Part shown: piece by piece, positions 1 to 10,247 of the stretch
Position numbering within the stretch: position 1 is the first letter of the stretch
How the letters are laid out: each line of letters starts with the position of its first letter
Assembly: GCA_018340375.1 (NCBI GenBank)
Contig: JAFFJZ010000001.1
Span: forward strand, 50,026,001 to 50,090,000
From: Gonatopus flavifemur
Lineage: Eukaryota; Arthropoda; Insecta; Hymenoptera; Dryinidae
Reading direction: 5' to 3'
DNA: 64,000 nucleotides
Notes under the pieces: generated by a model
Database searches by the model: none
What the model saw: the letters and a program-made list of their open reading frames with translations, nothing else
Told to the model about the DNA's origin: nothing
Translations under genes and position numbers: made by a program

Positions 1-348
1 AAAATATCTACAATAATTTTTCTCATCTTTTATTGGATTGCTGTTTGCATCGAGTGAATATGCAATGGCTTCTTTATCACAAAGAAACTCATTAAAACTT
101 TGGATGAGTTGGATTATTGTTCGTGACAATTCAGGGAAAACAAACCGAACGAGAGGACAAATGTAACTTTTATTTTTATATTGAACTCAAATGATGCAGC
201 TCATTCTTTGCGAATGCAAATATCTCATTCCATCAAGATCTTTGTTCGTGGAATCGTTTTCCATGTGGCTAAATTTTCCGAATGAAATTTCAATGTTGTT
301 CAAGCTAATTCAGTGTCTCATAGAAATAAAATAAATCATATAAATCCG
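1..348. other. Unannotated AT-rich flank
   Basis: I see no coding, RNA or repeat signal before the TIR that opens at 349. Confidence 0.4.
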
Positions 349-1036
349 CACTGAGAGAAAAAAAGAGAGGAATTACAGTTTGTTCTGTAATTTTTGGCTC
401 CATACCAAATTTCTTGCAAATACAGCAGAGGAATCTGTAACGTTTTATATCATAAGATGTAATAATAGAAGTAAAGTATTTATTTTGAAAAATTACATTT
501 TCTTTCAGGAAATGTCACCGAACAAATTCTTCACTTCCATGAGTCAGTTTCATATTGAAAGATTCAGAGTTACCACGATAATAATAGCAATCAAAAAAAT
601 GTAAATATTGCGTTATGAACACGAAAATATGAATAGCGTATGTTCTTACTGTAAAGTTTACATTTTTTCTGTCGATGCTAAAGACTCTTTAAACATTACA
701 TTTTTCTTTTGTAATGTATTCAGCTTTGTGGGTAAATCTTACGGTGTTTGGTTGTTACCGACAGATTCCATTGCGACGTTGTCAAAATTACATTTTCTGG
801 TCGTTAACGGCTGTTTGAGAATATAAACGCTTACACATAGAATAGAGCCACCAGTGAACAACGAAAGGGTATATGACAACACACGAAAATTGAATCGCAA
901 GTGCTTTCAAGGTGTTTGTTTTCTATTCAAAGTACATAATTTCGATAATCGACCAATATTTGCCTTCATTTGTCATAACAACATAAACAAGCATCTATTT
1001 ATATCAAAGACAATTCAATGGGTCGTAGTTTATGTA

Positions 1037-1450
1037 CACTGAGAGAAGAGCGATTTGGAGGTTCAGTAAACAGTATTATATTTGATTGATAAATCTGAAT
1101 ATTACTGAACTTTCAGCGATGTTTTACGAAATTTCAAGGTACATTACTGAAATTTTGCTTTATATTACTCAGTGTTCTACAATCGTTATTATATAATACC
1201 AGATTCATAATCAAATTTACTGTGTAACACTCAATTACTACACGTTTAGGAATTGAGTGACACACAGCGAATTTGGTCGTGAATATTGTATTATATAATA
1301 ACGATCGTAGAACACTGAGTAATGTAAAGCAAAATTTCAATAATGTTTCTTGAAATTTCGTGAAACATCGCTGAAAGTTCAGTAATATTCAGATTTATCG
1401 ATCAAATATAATACTGTTTACTGAACCTGTAAATCGCTCTTCTCTCAGTG
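1037..1450. mobile_element. Foldback MITE, CAC-type, TA duplication
   Basis: A 414-bp near-palindrome with arms of about 175 bp. The ends are CACTGAGAGAAGAGCGATTT and its complement, and the element is flanked by TA at 1035-1036 and 1451-1452. It has no coding capacity and lies nested inside the larger 349-3100 element. Confidence 0.8.
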
Positions 1451-2264
1451 TATTTAGCATCTATGATTGATTTTTTGATTTGATCAGGAGGTTACATGGG
1501 TTTCAGAGGCAAAAAGCCAACACATCATTTTCTCGATTTTTTTCGCATATAAGGAATGCAAGTTGCTCCTTGAATTTTTGAGTACATACACAGTAACCTT
1601 TGAACTATATTTTGCCAAATTTGAACGACAAAATTGTGAGAATGGAGCCGGTTATAAGCATTTTTCGGAGACATTTCGGAAAAAACGGTGGTCAAGATTT
1701 CTCGAGAACTACTCGAACAATCTGTTGATGAAATTTTACACGGGTCTTCGAGATACAATTCTCAAGGACTTGGACGAAGGATTTCTTTTTTTTTCAATTA
1801 CAAATCCTTTTTTCTCTTGAAAATGTAGTGCGAATTTCACCGTGATTTTCATTTTTTTTTGTGAAAACGTCTGGCAAGAATCCAATTTTCACTTGTTCTT
1901 TTTTTTCCCTCGTTCAGATTCTAATTTATGATCTTAACTAGAACACGGATTTTGATTTTCTTATGCGACAGTGTTCACTGCATACGTCTTTGTTTCAGGA
2001 ATCTGGAGGAGAGATCTAAAAGAAATCTGAAGACAGCTTTCAGACTGTTGAAATTGAGACATCTTATTAAAGACAGCCAAAACTGCTGCATAATATATTG
2101 TATATTGCAGTACGAATCGTTTAGACAAAGCAGAATTTTTGCTTTAAGGGTAACTGAAGTCAGCATCAAATTAAGCATTTGACGAGATAATCAAAGGGAG
2201 AAGCTTTTCATTTTCTTCAGTATATACCCGTGCAGTACCTTTCGCGGATTTTCAATCACCCTAA

Positions 2265-2695
2265 CCTGCTAAAAATTCCCAATAAAGAACCATTCAAAAC
2301 GATAAATTTCCTCTATAGTTTTCAATAAGGTTTTTGAATACGGAATTTACTATGTTGTAATCTTCTTAAACGATAGAAATTTAATCGTTCCTTATCGTGT
2401 CGTATAAAATTTAACAGGATGTATGTGGTTTTATCAGCAAATACGTACAAAAAAGTACCACTTATTTGAAAAATAATACTCATTTATTCTAAAATAAGTA
2501 GTACTTTTTCTGTAAAAATTTTACGATAACACCACTTCCGTTTTATGATAAATTCTATAGAATACGATGAGGAGAGATAGAGTTCTATCGTTCAAGAACG
2601 ATAAAAAATTGTAAATTCCGTATTCAAAAACCTAATTGAAAACGATAGAGAAAGTTTATCGTTTTGAATTTTTCTGTATTGAGAATTTTTAGCAG
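2265..2695. mobile_element. Foldback MITE of the CCTGCTAAA family, copy 1
   Basis: Long inverted arms open with CCTGCTAAAAATTCCC and close with TTTTTAGCAG. The inner words AACGATAGA and GAATACGGAATTTAC appear in both arms. It is the same family as 9312-9748 and the mini-copy at 20867-20912. The terminal CCC/GGG has decayed here and the target duplication is unclear. Confidence 0.7.
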
Positions 2696-3292
2696 AATGT
2701 ATTCAGAAAATAGTTTTAATTTATATCATTCATGGAAGCATTGATTGCCAAATTCTCGATGCATTGTCCCTTACAGAAAAATGTAAAATTTACATTCTGA
2801 CGAAGCAAAGAGTACATTTTCCCTGCTACTCGCATTGAACAAAGTCATGTCTGCGAAAAATGTGAACTTTCTTGGATCTACGTTGAATTTTCTATGTTGC
2901 ATACTGAGAATGTAATATTTATTGTGGCTGCATTCGATTTCCTGCGTTGTCTCTCGAAGATGTAATGTTTACGGTGTGGTCTTTGAATTTTCTTCGGAAT
3001 ATAAAATTTACAATTTTTTTCGCACCACGCCGAAAATCCCCTTGGAAAATGTAAAACTTGTGCACTTTCATATGAATTCCTCTCTTTTTTTTTCTCAGTG
3101 TGAAGTTAGAATTCTCTCAAGATTTAATAAAAAAAACTATTGAGACTTACATCTCAAAGCATGTGCACGGACAAATCATACATTCAAGAGAAATTATGAG
3201 GATCAGGTTGAGTATTTTGGGCAAAACCATTAGAAATCATTTGAACATAGTCATCAACAATTATATTCAAAAAAGACAGCATTTCAGAAGTA

Positions 3293-3892
3293 TGTTATAG
3301 CGTAAATTCGAATTTTGGAATAAAAGAATTTATTTTCATAAATTTATGTACAGGGCTACTCAGGGAACTGTCCTGAGTATTTTCATGCATTTATTGAGAC
3401 TAAATAGTTTAAAGATCAGAAAATTCGAAATTCACTCATGGTACTTCGATGGGTATATAAGGAGCGAGTTGAGCGTTTCAAGTCATTCGACATCTTCTCG
3501 CAGTAGAGAGCAGAGCTCGGACGCGAGTAGTGGTTCCAAGTGAAAAATATTTTGCGGAAGTAATATAATGAAAGTGAATGAAGCATTAATTTAAATAAAT
3601 AAACAATATATTTCGAAACAATTTTGATTTATAGCGAATTTGAAGTTTGACATTAACCTTTCCTTTTCTCATCTAAATTGAAATTAAGTGTGGCTAGGAT
3701 TGGTGTTAATTCTTATTCGAATAACTATTTAGTATTTGAATATAAAAGAATTCAAGAAGTGGTTTGTTTGTTTACACAAAAAAAAACAAGCTAGCGACCG
3801 AATGTACATCTTCGGAAGTGGTGAATTTTGATCTTTGCGGCATCTTCGGATCGAAGTGATTTAAGAATTAATATTCCATATATGAGCCTGCA
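3293..3892 (+). mobile_element. Possible solo LTR
   Basis: The interval starts TGTTATAG, ends CCTGCA and is flanked by AGTA on both sides (3289-3292, 3893-3896). Inside are a TATA box (TATATAAG, about 3453), an initiator-like TCATTC about 28 bp downstream, and AATAAA signals near 3595, which is the U3-R-U5 order. No coding region or second LTR is present. The 4-bp flank match could be chance, so the boundaries are tentative. Confidence 0.35.
3453..3540 (+). promoter_or_regulatory. TATA + initiator core promoter candidate
   Basis: TATATAAGGAGCG is followed about 28 bp later by TCATTCG, with a GC-richer leader (GAGCTCGGACGCGAG) after it. Spacing and composition suit a pol II core promoter, probably that of the putative LTR. 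The 65-codon ORF across it (3346-3543) looks incidental. Confidence 0.35.
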
Positions 3893-3896
3893 AGTA

Positions 3897-4976
3897 CCAC
3901 GCAAAATTATTCGTGTTTAATTTTGCATAGCACGGTACCGCTACAAGCATATGATGAAGTATATCTCATATTAATTTAAAATGATATCTAATGTCTCGAT
4001 AATGTGTCATAACCTATCGACTTTAATGTAATGTTGAATCTTTCGGATGGTTGATCAAAAACTCCTTTCATCATTCATGGTACATGATATACTCCACGAA
4101 TCATACGTGTTAATTCAATCGAATTCGATTTTTTGTTGTTAGTGAATTGAGCTGACCACTCGCTAAATTTGGTATCAATCGACAGATATACTCGAAATGA
4201 AAATGGATTTTTAGAGTACAGTGGAAACAATTACGCGCTATGATGTGCAAGAGTCATTATTGCAATCATTTTTTGTACGGACTTCAAAATCCTCAGTAAC
4301 ACTGGTCAACAGTCATTCCGTTGCCTGAAATTTGAGAACTGATTTTGTACACTGTTATAAATTTCCGCATGAAGCTTCAATCACGTGCAATGTTGGACTG
4401 GCTTTTATCCAGGCCACCGGCTGGGAATTATTTCAGCCCCCCATAGACAGGGCATACTCTTGGGAAAATCAAGATTTCATCATAATTCCGCCAAAGAAAT
4501 ATTTTTTGAACCTATTCAAATAACAATTTGTTAGATCCAAAGAAATACTTTTTTCTGTGTAGTAAGTAAGTGTGTAATCTATACAATAATCTTCAGTATA
4601 CATGTATCTCATAGGTTTTATTATATGAATCTATTGCTATTTCTATTTTTTTATTATGTATTTCCCTCTGCGTATTCTTATATCCCTACGGATGAAACCC
4701 TAGCCTAGTTTTGCTTGTAAACTGTGCACCAATACCGCCCATTCAATTTCAAGTTTCAAATGAAAGATAAGTCCTTAACTATTACCTAATTATTCAGAAA
4801 GCTCCATACTGCTCGTTTCCAAGGAATCTTCCTATCACTCCATGCTAATTTGCTTAATAGATTTATATTGCACTTATTCTTATTACCAGAACGGAAATCG
4901 TTTTGGAGTTGTTTGAGAATCATTCGCAGATTGTGTTGATTCACTGATGTTATCAGAAATGTGACAGATTTACAAA
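3897..4976. other. Unannotated stretch
   Basis: AT-rich sequence. The short ORF at 4332-4523 has no recognisable domain. Nothing else is supported. Confidence 0.3.
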
Positions 4977-5217
4977 CACTAGAGAAAATATGGGGAGTTA
5001 ATCCTCACTTTAATGGCGGATTCCATCCCCTGGTCGTGGGAGAATTATTTTTCCATCAAAAATAAGGGATTTTTCCTCCATTTTGAGGAACTATTCTGTT
5101 TTTTGGGTGTTGAATCCTTCAAAAAGTAAGGGCAAACTCTACCAAATCAGGATGTCAAGTTCCCTATTCATGGTGGAATATTTTTGGTTAAATATCCCAC
5201 ATTTATTTTTTACAGTG
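4977..5217. mobile_element. CAC-type MITE, relative of 51657-51872
   Basis: It starts CACTAGAGAAAATATGGGGA and ends TTTATTTTTTACAGTG. The interior (TGGGGAGTT, CCCCTGGTCGTGGG, AAATAAGGGATTTTTCC, TGTTTTTTGGGTGTTG) lines up in order with 51657-51872, so the two are copies of one family. The ORF at 5083-5283 lies inside and is not credible as a gene. Confidence 0.6.
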
Positions 5218-5720
5218 ATTAATGAAAACATTCAGAAACAAAATATTTTTCATTTATCGATTCTTGTGTTTATTATATTTTGAAATAATCAAGAAACATG
5301 CTTTTTCATCCACCCTGTTGGTTCTAATTGTTCAATAATCTGCTGCATATGAAAAACATACAAATTTATGTACCGCATCAGATCAACGGTTCATGAATGA
5401 AAGTTTTAGAGGAAATTGTTTGTCGAAAGTTGTTGACGAAGTTTTTTCCTAACATTTGGAATATTTATATCTGTCGAACAATGTTGATGGGAGAAATGAT
5501 TCATGCATAAAATTTTGTAATAGAACATTAAAATTAGTTACGACTTGGAAGTCTGTTAATTGTTTGCATTTTAGCCTCGACATATTCAGCGAATCGAACT
5601 TGAATAATATATCAATAAATAAACTATTGAAACACAGGTCGAAAAACCTCGATAACGAATAATGTCTATCTTATGTCCAAGTTTGGTTCTTTTGAAATTT
5701 TTATTCATGGGAATAAACAC
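5218..5720. other. Unannotated stretch
   Basis: AT-rich; the ORF at 5456-5662 has no recognisable family and low-complexity codon use. Confidence 0.3.
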
Positions 5721-5795
5721 TAGAGCCGGAGTCGGAAATTTTAAGTGGTCCGGAGTCGGAGTCGGCTGTGTGAAAGCTTCGACTCCGCAGCCCTG
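5721..5795. mobile_element. hAT-like terminal fragment (GGAGTCGG type)
   Basis: A 75-bp segment begins TAGAGCCGGAGTCGG and ends CGACTCCGCAGCCCTG. Read inward the ends are similar (CAGGGCTGCGGAGTCG), with GGAGTCGG repeats between them. CAG-starting termini with GGAGTCGG repeats are typical of hAT MITEs. No 8-bp duplication was found. It abuts the mariner remnant that follows. Confidence 0.4.
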
Positions 5796-5796
5796 G

Positions 5797-5975
5797 CTAA
5801 AAGCTATTACAAAGATCGAGTTTCAAAAGTGTTTCGAGGATTGGAAAAAGCGTTGGCACAAGTGTATTATATCCAAGGGGGATTATTTTGAAGGGGACAA
5901 AATAGATATTGATGAATAAATAAATATTTTTTTCATGAAACGAAAATTCTCGTTATTTTTTGAATACACCTCGTA
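5797..5975 (+). pseudogene. Mariner transposase C-terminal fragment with right TIR
   Basis: The frame ending at 5919 codes for FEDWKKRWHKCIISKGDYFE near its C terminus. The W-K-R-W-x-K-C-I...GDYFEGD pattern is the usual end of mariner transposases. About 50 bp downstream the DNA reads TTTTTTGAATACACCTCGTA, which resembles a mariner TIR, ending in TA at 5974-5975. Only the last ~40 codons remain. The upstream part of the ORF reads through the hAT scrap and is not transposase, so this is a truncated, inactive relic. Confidence 0.65.
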
Positions 5976-6244
5976 TGTAGAGTTTCATTCCGAAACGATT
6001 CACATGTTTCCTAGGATTTAGGATGCTTCAGCTTTGGTCTTGCACATTCATCTTGAGATGGAAGATGAATGGGTGAGCTCGGGATGCAGGCGGGTGGGTT
6101 TTCCTTCTTCACGGTGCATAGAGGATTTAAGAAGACAAAAGGAAGATACCACATATCGTTTTGTGGACACAGTATGATTGCAATCTCACCTCAATCCACT
6201 ATATTCATGCTTCCACTATATTTATATATGATTTATTCGACGTG
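5976..6244. other. Unannotated spacer
   Basis: Nothing recognisable; the ORF at 6069-6266 has no family signature. Confidence 0.3.
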
Positions 6245-6378
6245 CACAGAGAAAAACAAATGTTGATTTGATTATAGCGGAATAAATGATTGATTCACGC
6301 AGATCTACCATGATTTTGACAATCACGATTTATTAACTTCACAAACGTTTATTTCCGCTGATTAACTCCCGTGAAACA

Positions 6379-7246
6379 GGGTAACTTTGACAGCCTTTGG
6401 GTTGCTTTAACGGCGCATTCAAGTACAGCACCGCCACTCAAGGACACGCGATTTTGCTCTGCACGCGTTTAAACCGTACTTTGGTGTTCCGTCAAAGCGG
6501 CCCAAGGGCTGTCAAAGTAACCCTTAAGGGGTAATATCACCTTGTGTCCACGAAATTTTTTGCCATTTTCTAGGAATTACCACAAACGATAGAAACATCT
6601 TTGAAATATGGGGTTTTGTGCATATGAAAGTACTAGTCTTTGAGTACCAGAAACACATTTTATCATATTTTTACAATACAAAATGATGGCATATCGGCAC
6701 ATTGAAAATAAGTCTGTTCATTCACATGGGCGTACCGCTACAGGTCACAATTATGAATGTAGGACAAAAAACTGAGAAGTTTCTCAGAATATAGTCCAAA
6801 ATCTAGCGAACACCTTAGGATTTTTCTGAAAAATTGATTTCAAAGAAAATGGCATCGATGTGAATTTCTTTTTTCGATTTTTTCCTTTTTAAACCGATCG
6901 AAAATTCCTCATAAAATCTGTTGCTCTCAATTTATTGAAAAATCCTATGACGTTCGCTAGATTTTGGATTATATTTTGAGAAACTTTGGTTTTTCGTTCT
7001 ACATTCATAATTGTGACCTGTAGCGGTACGCCTATGTAAATTAACAGACTCATTTGAAATGTGCTGATATGCCGCCATTTTGTGATGTGAAAATATGATA
7101 AAATGTGTTTCTCAAAAACTAGTATTTTCATACGCACAAAACCTCATACTTCAAAAATGTTTCTATCGTTTGTGGTGAGTCTTAGAAGATTGCAAGCAAT
7201 TTCGTGTACACAAGGTGATGTTACCCCTTAAAAGTCAAAGTGACCC
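6379..7246. mobile_element. GGGTAACTTTGAC foldback interrupted at TTAA
   Basis: The word GGGTAACTTTGACAGCC opens the interval and recurs inverted as GGCTGTCAAAGTAACCC at 6523. A further inverted copy, GTCAAAGTGACCC, lies beyond the inner insertion and ends at 7246. The simplest reading is one small foldback split by the TTAA-flanked insertion at 6528-7227. Confidence 0.5.
6528..7227. mobile_element. 700-bp foldback flanked by TTAA
   Basis: The arms are roughly 300 bp each and well matched (CCTTGTGT.CACGAAAT, CAAACGATAGAAAC, GGCGTACCGCTACAGGTCAC), with ends GGGGTAATATCACC and GGTGATGTTACCCC. TTAA is present on both sides (6524-6527, 7228-7231). A TTAA duplication suggests piggyBac-type mobilisation, but the end does not begin CCC as piggyBac normally does. 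The ORF at 6889-7137 follows the arm and is not a gene. Confidence 0.65.
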
Positions 7247-7389
7247 CATTTTATGGTACTCTATTTTTTGCTAAGAAATGAGGATTGATTTCGCGATAAT
7301 CAAATATACGTTTCTTAACTATAAATAAAACGATAATGGTGAACGTCACTATTTCAGTTTTCTCCGTGCACAATCTTTTTTTCTCAGTG

Positions 7390-7948
7390 TGCGTTTCGGA
7401 TCCTTCACTTCGTTCTCCAAACTTTTGTTTTTTTATTTTGGTTATCGCGGTGAAATTTCCGTCTTTCATAATCACATTCATTAATCTCCTTTCGAACATA
7501 CACATTGGTTGAGAAGTGAGGGAATATGACGGCAAGAGATATTGTTTGTTAGCCGTTTATCGTATGTCAGGATTAAACGCGATTCACACACTTGACATCC
7601 TGACAATCCTCTTCTTGATATTTCAACTGTTTTTGAGATGATGTTGGTGCAAGGTGTGTATATATGGTCCAGTGATTGCGGTACTCCGATGAAAGTGTTG
7701 TTTTCAAAGGGCGAGAGGAAAATTTATGTGATATCAATCACTAGGTAATACAAACGACACTAGCTGCGTAACGCTAGCTGAATTCTTCATGCAAAATATT
7801 TGAAAAATATGACAATGTGAATATTGTGTACTGCGATATTTCTGAATCATTTCAAAATTGAGTCACGTACCGAGAGATATACGTTATAAAATATGTGAAG
7901 CGAATGAAAAAAATGTAAAAATATGTTATATTAATCACCAAACTTGAT
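7390..7948. other. Unannotated stretch
   Basis: No family, RNA or repeat signal identified. The minus-strand ORF at 7251-7535 runs into this region and has no recognisable domain. Confidence 0.3.
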
Positions 7949-8156
7949 TCCTGAGAAAAAAAATCTAATGAGCTCTCTTAAGATGTATTCAGATTTCTTT
8001 GAATCTAAATTTTGGCGAAGAATGTTCACGAATCTATTGAGATCTATTTAGATTCAAAGCTGCCAATGTTGGTGGAAATTTGAACTTATTCATGGAGATC
8101 CGAAGAGATTTCTGGAGATCTCCGCCAAAATAGGTCTCATTAGATCTACCCTAGGA
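7949..8156. mobile_element. Small foldback with TAGATCTAATGAG arms
   Basis: Inverted ends (TCCTGAGAAAAAAAATCTAATGAG against the complement of GGTCTCATTAGATCTACC...AGGA) enclose further inverted words such as GGAGATC and AGATTCAAAG. No clear target duplication. Confidence 0.45.
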
Positions 8157-8174
8157 GAAATTTGACAGAAAATT

Positions 8175-8567
8175 CCCTATTAGAAGCATGGCCCTCGTAA
8201 GGCTGCAATAGGGAACTCCTAATTAAGGAAAACTTTTATTTACCTTATCAGATCCTGACATGGCATCCTGTTTAGGACTTTACAACAATGTAACGCGAGG
8301 TTGTTGACAGGTCCCAGTCAGATTTTCTCTTTCAGTAACTCAGACATGGTATTCCTATCAGAACCTGATCAGAATTGCCTCGACTGATCCGTATTTGAAT
8401 TGTGAGGTAACTGTCAAGATATCTTGATCAGGACCTGATCAATTCAGAACGATGAATGTATCAAACTATTCAAAATTTTCACAGGACTCATTAGAAATTC
8501 ACCTGTCTCTTTTAAATGTTCAACTGAGGTCTATTTGGATCATCCGTAGAATTCCTTCTGTTGGGGG
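8175..8567. mobile_element. CCC-type element, TT duplication
   Basis: Starts CCCTATTAGAAG; read inward from the right it starts CCCCCAACAGAAGG. TT lies on both sides (8173-8174, 8568-8569). The interior is rich in the word TCAGGACCTGATC and variants in both orientations, the architecture seen in the other CCC-type elements. Confidence 0.45.
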
Positions 8568-8596
8568 TTCTGAAAAATACTTTTCCATACGATGAA

Positions 8597-9247
8597 CAGT
8601 GGCGTATTTGGGCCTAGGGGCGGCAGGTCTGAGGGACGGCACCACAACCAACCAAAAAAATAAATTCGATATTTTGTGAATATGATTTCTTGAAGTTTTT
8701 ATACATGGTAATATTGAGTGAATTAATTATTAAAATATTATGAAGTTTCAGTTCCTCTTGTGCTTATTGAACTTCAACTTTGATTTATTGAATAATTCCT
8801 GAATTGTGCAAATTATTATATAAGGAAAACCTATTGAATCTTTTTCCAAACGTTAATATTGCCTTACGAATTTTCTTATGTATGTTTGTATCTAATTGTT
8901 CAGGAGAACGGTCATTTTCCGTATTAAAACGAGTGAAGAATTATTTAAGATCTACGATAAATCAATGTAGACTTAATTCTTTATCAATATTATGTATTGA
9001 AGCTAAAATGGTTTCAGAAATTAATTATGATTCTTTTATAGAAGAATTCGCTGCATTAAAGGCTCGAAGAGCTGCTGTAACATAAGATTATCAAATGTAA
9101 AATTGAATCAATGCTAATAAAGAAAAGAAAAGAAAAAAAAAACATAACATAAATGTATAGAATCATTATTTGTGAATTTTGATACTTGAGAGAAGGGCGG
9201 CATCATATATCTGGCCTAGGGGTGGCAAATTTCCTAATGCGGCCCTG
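8597..9247. mobile_element. hAT element, internally deleted, 8-bp TSD
   Basis: A 651-bp element opens CAGTGGCGTATTTGGGCC and closes GCGGCCCTG (inward CAGGGCCGC). Both ends carry a CCTAGG-G-GGC motif near the terminus. It is flanked by an exact 8-bp duplication, ACGATGAA (8589-8596 and 9248-9255), diagnostic of hAT-type integration. It retains only the 3' part of the transposase gene. Confidence 0.9.
8804..9085 (+). pseudogene. hAT transposase C-terminal (hATC dimerisation) fragment
   Basis: About 90 codons carry the hATC signature SGERSFSVLKRVKNYLRST, followed by NSLSILCIEAK, as in ZMYM-type hAT transposases where A-S-A-E-R-S-F-S..L..IK.YLRSTM is typical. The frame is closed by a stop just upstream of 8804 and ends with TAA at 9083-9085. 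An AATAAA signal follows near 9116. The RNase H-like catalytic core and zinc finger are absent, so it cannot act as a transposase, though the dimerisation motif is well preserved. Confidence 0.85.
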
Positions 9248-9276
9248 ACGATGAAGGCTGACCTATTATTAACCTA

Positions 9277-10247
9277 CGCTGTAAAAAATCTTCTGGAATA
9301 TTACTACGCTGCCCTGCTAAATTTTCCCAATAAAGAACGATACAAAACGATACATTTTTTCTATAATTTTCAATGAGATTTCTGAATACGGAATTTACGA
9401 AGTTATATCGTTATTAAACGATAGAACTCTATCGTTCCCTATCGTTTTCTATAAAAATTCAAAAGAATGTATGGGATTTTATCGTGAAATTCGTAAAAGA
9501 AAGGTACCAAAGGTTATTTGGAAAAAAATAGTTATGTGTTCCAGAATGAGTAATACTTTTTCTACACGAATTTCACGGTAAAATCTCATACATTCTTTTG
9601 AATTTTTATAGAAAACGATAAGGAACGATAGAGTTCTATCGTTTAATAACGATATAACTTCGTAAATTCCGTATTCAGAAACCTAATTGAAAACTATAGA
9701 AGAAATTCATCGTTTTGTATCGTTCTTTATGGGGACAATTTAGCAGGGTGAGTGTTGGAACGAAGATTACCTACGCTCAGCGTGGGATATTCCCTGTGTT
9801 CAGTGTGGGACTTGAATACACATTATCCGTGTTCTTGTAGTCAATTTTACCACACTTCAGTTTGCAACGTAGGTAATAAAGTTACCTACGCTGAGCGTGA
9901 TGAAATCACAAAAAGTGGTAAAATCACAATTTGATCGTAAAAGACGGACAAACCGTGTATAATAACACTGTTTATCCGTGTTCTTCTAGTCAATTTTAAC
10001 ACACTTCAGTTTGTAGTGTATGCTGAGCGTGACATTTTTACAACTCCATGTAAAATTTCTATACTGAGCGTAGAATAAATACAATTTGGAAATGATATGT
10101 ACAAATTTCGTCCAAGTTTCACCAGCATAGTACAATTTTACATCCTCGAAACTGTGATTCCACTATGCTTAGTGTAGCAATATTACAAAAATGTCTTCTG
10201 TAATAATATAACCAGAATTTGTGAAGTTCGTTTCATTTTTTACAGTC
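9277..10247. mobile_element. CAC-like element with CTACGCTGAGCGTAG array
   Basis: The ends are CGCTGTAAAAAAT and the complement of GACTGTAAAAAAT (decayed CACTGTAAAAAAT), flanked by TA (9275-9276, 10248-10249). The words CTACGCT/AGCGTAG recur throughout in both orientations. A ~50-bp block (TATCCGTGTTCTTGTAGTCA and onward) is repeated directly at about 9827 and 9969. The 9312-9748 MITE is inserted just inside the left end. Confidence 0.55.
9312..9748. mobile_element. Foldback MITE of the CCCTGCTAAA family, copy 2
   Basis: A 437-bp near-palindrome opens CCCTGCTAAATTTTCCC and closes with the complement, with exact TG flanks (9310-9311, 9749-9750). The arms share AACGATAGA, GAATACGGAATTTAC and CATACATTCTTTTGAATTTT with copy 1 at 2265-2695. 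Confidence 0.8.

Larger units (their letters stand above)
349..3100. mobile_element. 2.75-kb CAC-type TIR element with inverted word arrays
   Basis: The left end reads CACTGAGAGAAAAAAAGAGA and the right end is its near-perfect complement ending in CTCAGTG; about 26 bp of TIR match, including GAGGAATT further in. Just inside each end (about 380-830 and 2770-3075) the word AATGTAA/TTACATT recurs in both orientations. The middle holds two other foldback elements (1037-1450 and 2265-2695). The 2-bp flanks are CG and TG, so the target duplication is not exact. Short ORFs here, such as 380-604 and 2922-3143, follow the array and look non-coding. No transposase is seen, so it is non-autonomous. Confidence 0.6.
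6245..7389. mobile_element. Outer CAC-type element with nested insertions
   Basis: The left end is CACAGAGAAAAACAAATGTTG-like and the right end is the complement of CACTGAGAAAAAAAGATTG. TG flanks both sides (6243-6244, 7390-7391). The subterminal word TTTGATTATAGCG recurs inverted near 7290. It contains the 6379-7246 and 6528-7227 elements. A second possible right end (CTCCGTG at 7368) leaves the boundary slightly uncertain. Confidence 0.5.
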
